Shown here: positions 61,557 to 64,000 of the stretch, one piece after another
How positions within the stretch are numbered: the stretch's first letter is position 1
Layout: the number at the start of each line of letters is the position of its first letter
Origin: Winogradskyella bathintestinalis
GTDB taxonomy: Bacteria > Bacteroidota > Bacteroidia > Flavobacteriales > Flavobacteriaceae
Length of the DNA stretch: 64,000 nucleotides
Direction of reading: 5' to 3'
Assembly (NCBI RefSeq): GCF_030407435.1
Contig: NZ_JASDDK010000001.1
Location: forward strand, 124,001-188,000
Notes under the pieces: model-generated
What the model saw: the letters and a program-made list of their open reading frames with translations, nothing else
The model's database searches: none
Told to the model about the DNA's origin: nothing
Made by a program: the position numbers and the translations under genes

Positions 61557-63911
61557 ATCATTATAAGTATAAAACGTTTTATCATCTTTTTTATCCTTAT
61601 AAAGAATACTAATCCGTAGCGCTTTCAACCCTGTTATAGCTTGTAAATCCTCAAGTTCTAAAAACTCTAAATCTTTATCTAAAACATTTTTAGATTGTAA
61701 GAATTGAATGTATTTTAAATATTCTTCTTCGTCTTGCTTTTGTGAGTAAACGATGGTTAGTTTTCCCTTTTTAGTTATGCGTTCTTTAGTGTCCTTTACA
61801 AATGCTTTATCGACGCGTTTTTTTACAACCTCATACCGTGCGTTGTAGGTGCCATCAACATCAAAACGTTTTTCATCCATTCTAAAACGGATGGACAACG
61901 GCTGATTAAACACTAAGACCATAGAAGCCACATCAAGAGCTATTGGATACTCAGCCTGTTTAGAATAATATTCATTCTCCATCTCACACATCACCTGAAG
62001 TTGCCATAATCTTAAATTATATAGGTAAACTAAATTGAAACTTTCTTGTTTCGTAATAGATTCCCCTATATACATATTATGTTCCACACCATCGGTTTTA
62101 AAACGCTCAAAGAAATGAGGATACATCTTTTGGGCTGCTACTTGTTTTTCATCTAATAACGACGACATATTATTATTAATTAGTTTTACAGTATCGTCAT
62201 AATGTTTTCTGTAAAAATAAATAACATCCAATTCGGTATCTACTTTATTAAAGTAATCTTCAATAGATTCTTTTAACGCATTTTGAGTTTCATAAATCAA
62301 TTGAAATACCGGTTTAACTTCATCTTTTAGAAAAACCGTTATAGCATGTTCACTATCGACTTTAAAATTCTCCTTTAAATCTAATCTGAATTCGGAAATC
62401 TCGTATTTTATTTGTTCAAAAATTGGAAGCTCTTTTTCTTTAATCGCAGAACTTAATATTTTTTCCGCATAACCCAATTGCAACAATAAATCTTTTTGTG
62501 TTGCTGCATTTCTCGCATCAGAAGACCCTTTAACATCCATCTGTCCGTATAACGGATAAACTTCGTCAAACGCTATCTTATTAAACGTTGGGGTTTCATT
62601 ACTATTACGCTTTTCGTTAATATAATTCCTTGCTTCTTCAACAAATTTCCAATGTACACTTGCATGAATTGCTGTACATTCTTTTTGAATGATTGCTTCT
62701 ATTAAATTTTCTTCTTCATTTTTAGAACGTTCTACCGCCGAAACAATAAAAGGCATTACATCTACTAATTTATTCGCATTTATACTGTTTAAAACTTTTG
62801 GTTTTTCAGATACTATTTCGAGTATCCCCATTAATCCTTCCTCATTAGCAATTGGTGCAATAATCGCACTTCCTAATCCTTGTTGATGTAAAACTTGAAT
62901 GTGAGGAGCATTCCTCTCTGGGTGTTCGAATTCCCTTCTGATATCGGATATAGAGAAATACTTTTTTTCTTTAAGTAATCTATCATAAGACCATTCGCAT
63001 AAAACATCAGAGCATTGCGAAGTTTCTAAATCATTCAACAAATAGCTTTTCATCCCTGCACCATAAACCCGTTGAAAAGTATCCTCGCTTTTATTATATA
63101 TTGAAAACCCAACTTGAATATCTTTTAACCCGAGAAGTGATTGAAATATACTATGGAAGTTTTTCATAAAACTTTCATCTTTTCGTTTTTCCTCTCCGAT
63201 TAAGCTCGACTTAATATTTGAAATCGATTGATCGTCCGTAATGTCAAATATATTAGAAATTACAAATCCTTTAAATAAATAACTATTTGGAGGAAATTTG
63301 GCTTTCCATAATTCTATATTTTCAAAATTATCTATTAATTCGTTGTAATCTTCTTCTGTAATTTTAGGGGCGTGTTCCTTTGGAATCACCTCAGTAAAAT
63401 CAGCATTATATAACATTTTGTAATAACGAATTATACCATTGGCATCTGGTATTTCGTAAAAAAAAGGCCGCTTAAAATTAAGGCTATAACCGTAGCAGAT
63501 GTTTAAAATTATGGCACAAGCAAAAATATACTTATCATCCGTAGGCATATTTTTTATTTGTAAATCATAATTGTCACCTGCAGTTTTTAAAACAGATTTA
63601 AACCGTTCAGACGAGTTAAACGTAAAATTATGAAATGGGATTGACGCCGTTTTTATTTCATTATTAGTCAACAACGGACTGAAAGTATCTTGAAGAATAC
63701 CTTCAATTTCGCTTTCGTAAGTTTTAAGAAGTTCGAAATCACTAAAGCCATCTCTCAAAATCGGATTGTCTTCAGCAATTTTTAAAACACGACGCGCATT
63801 AGCTGAAATAAAATCATTATCAGCAGCAATTAAATCGTCATATTGATTTAAGAGTTTATTGAAACTTATTTTAATTTCAAAAGGTGATTCTATGTAGTCG
63901 TTTATATCCAA
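61533..63911 (-). CDS. Large GAF-domain protein of unknown function
   Basis: The roughly 790-residue protein contains a helical N-terminal region (1-230), one clear GAF-like domain in the middle (about 240-415, with IAPIANEEGLMGILEIVSE near 368-386), and long helical C-terminal regions. No output domain (kinase, cyclase) is recognised. The start is uncertain: a GTG at 63989 and an ATG at 63986 give a short hydrophobic leader that looks out of place, whereas a TTG at 63911 gives MDINDYIESPFEIKI, which I prefer; TATCTTCG just upstream on the minus strand is a near -7 box. Its end overlaps the HD-PycTM gene on the other strand by 24 bases. Confidence 0.72.
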   Translation of the reverse strand: MDINDYIESPFEIKISFNKLLNQYDDLIAADNDFISANARRVLKIAEDNPILRDGFSDFELLKTYESEIEGILQDTFSPLLTNNEIKTASIPFHNFTFNSSERFKSVLKTAGDNYDLQIKNMPTDDKYIFACAIILNICYGYSLNFKRPFFYEIPDANGIIRYYKMLYNADFTEVIPKEHAPKITEEDYNELIDNFENIELWKAKFPPNSYLFKGFVISNIFDITDDQSISNIKSSLIGEEKRKDESFMKNFHSIFQSLLGLKDIQVGFSIYNKSEDTFQRVYGAGMKSYLLNDLETSQCSDVLCEWSYDRLLKEKKYFSISDIRREFEHPERNAPHIQVLHQQGLGSAIIAPIANEEGLMGILEIVSEKPKVLNSINANKLVDVMPFIVSAVERSKNEEENLIEAIIQKECTAIHASVHWKFVEEARNYINEKRNSNETPTFNKIAFDEVYPLYGQMDVKGSSDARNAATQKDLLLQLGYAEKILSSAIKEKELPIFEQIKYEISEFRLDLKENFKVDSEHAITVFLKDEVKPVFQLIYETQNALKESIEDYFNKVDTELDVIYFYRKHYDDTVKLINNNMSSLLDEKQVAAQKMYPHFFERFKTDGVEHNMYIGESITKQESFNLVYLYNLRLWQLQVMCEMENEYYSKQAEYPIALDVASMVLVFNQPLSIRFRMDEKRFDVDGTYNARYEVVKKRVDKAFVKDTKERITKKGKLTIVYSQKQDEEEYLKYIQFLQSKNVLDKDLEFLELEDLQAITGLKALRISILYKDKKDDKTFYTYNDLMETIKA

Positions 63912-64000
63912 AGAAAAAGGTTTTATATGATGATGCGAAGATACGAATAATAAGATAGTCGCTCCTAGCAACATTATCTTACACATCACCTTGTTATACC

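Noticed and set aside
60279..63989. Complete Pycsar defence system
   Set aside because: No uridylate or cytidylate cyclase is encoded beside the PycTM-type protein within the window; the neighbour is a GAF protein without cyclase motifs.
1..64000. tRNA, rRNA, CRISPR arrays, insertion sequences, prophage or integrase genes
   Set aside because: Intergenic regions were read for cloverleaf patterns, regularly spaced repeats and transposase or integrase motifs, and none was found by eye.

Overview
The window looks like chromosomal core sequence of a marine-type Flavobacteriaceae bacterium (Bacteroidota). The evidence is high A+T content, -7 boxes of the Bacteroidota type (TAnnTTTG) at short distances from start codons, almost no Shine-Dalgarno sequences, and a gene repertoire typical of the family: TamB/TamL with a lipoprotein TamA substitute, mevalonate-pathway genes, a deoxyhypusine-synthase-like polyamine enzyme and DUF2254/DUF547/DUF1697 proteins. 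I see no tRNA, rRNA, insertion sequence, prophage or CRISPR array.

Layout. 1-3.5 kb: a cut-off helical-repeat protein, then a SAM-I riboswitch with its own terminator ahead of metY and a MetX-like acyltransferase. 3.8-11.2 kb: tamB-tamL, both apparently starting with TTG. 11.3-17.1 kb: purine catabolism (guanine deaminase, xanthine dehydrogenase xdhA/xdhB, an Mpv17/PMP22-like membrane protein that seems to start at ATT, and convergent xdhC). 17.2-24.4 kb: a nine-gene same-strand arsenosugar cluster (peroxidase-like AhpD protein, ArsS radical SAM enzyme, rhodanese, two glycosyltransferase-like proteins, purine nucleoside phosphorylase, ArsM, a fatty-acid-hydroxylase-type di-iron protein, DUF547). 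24.4-29.2 kb: a phosphoesterase and a GH113-like lipoprotein on the minus strand, then a flavin reductase/polyferredoxin pair. 29.4-33.0 kb: three translationally coupled glycosyltransferases.

33.0-45.3 kb is mostly minus strand: small proteins, then a polyamine operon (arginine decarboxylase, agmatinase, homospermidine/deoxyhypusine-synthase-like enzyme, GNAT-nitrilase fusion), then RluB-like pseudouridine synthase, UbiA prenyltransferase, mevalonate kinase and diphosphomevalonate decarboxylase. The arginine decarboxylase has a roughly 280-base leader holding a previously unlisted 50-codon ORF (39591-39743). It is followed by nested inverted repeats that look like a leader-peptide attenuator. 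45.6-64 kb: a hybrid histidine kinase; a long minus-strand run including a phosphatase/kinase-like/outer-membrane-barrel fusion, ergothioneine genes egtB and egtD, an alpha/beta hydrolase-OsmC fusion, a flavodoxin-like protein and SelO; finally an HD-domain/PycTM fusion convergent with a GAF-domain protein.

How the genes work together. SAM links several parts: the riboswitch-controlled methionine genes supply the methyl and adenosyl donor that ArsM and ArsS would use. The purine phosphorylase in the arsenosugar cluster carries Asp where 6-oxopurine-specific enzymes have Asn, which fits an adenine-containing substrate such as dimethylarsinoyl-deoxyadenosine (inference). The most promising new observations are the arsenosugar operon with its lipid-type oxygenase, the putative polyamine leader-peptide switch, the phosphatase-kinase-barrel fusion, the HD-PycTM protein without a neighbouring cyclase, and the RluB homologue lacking its catalytic aspartate.
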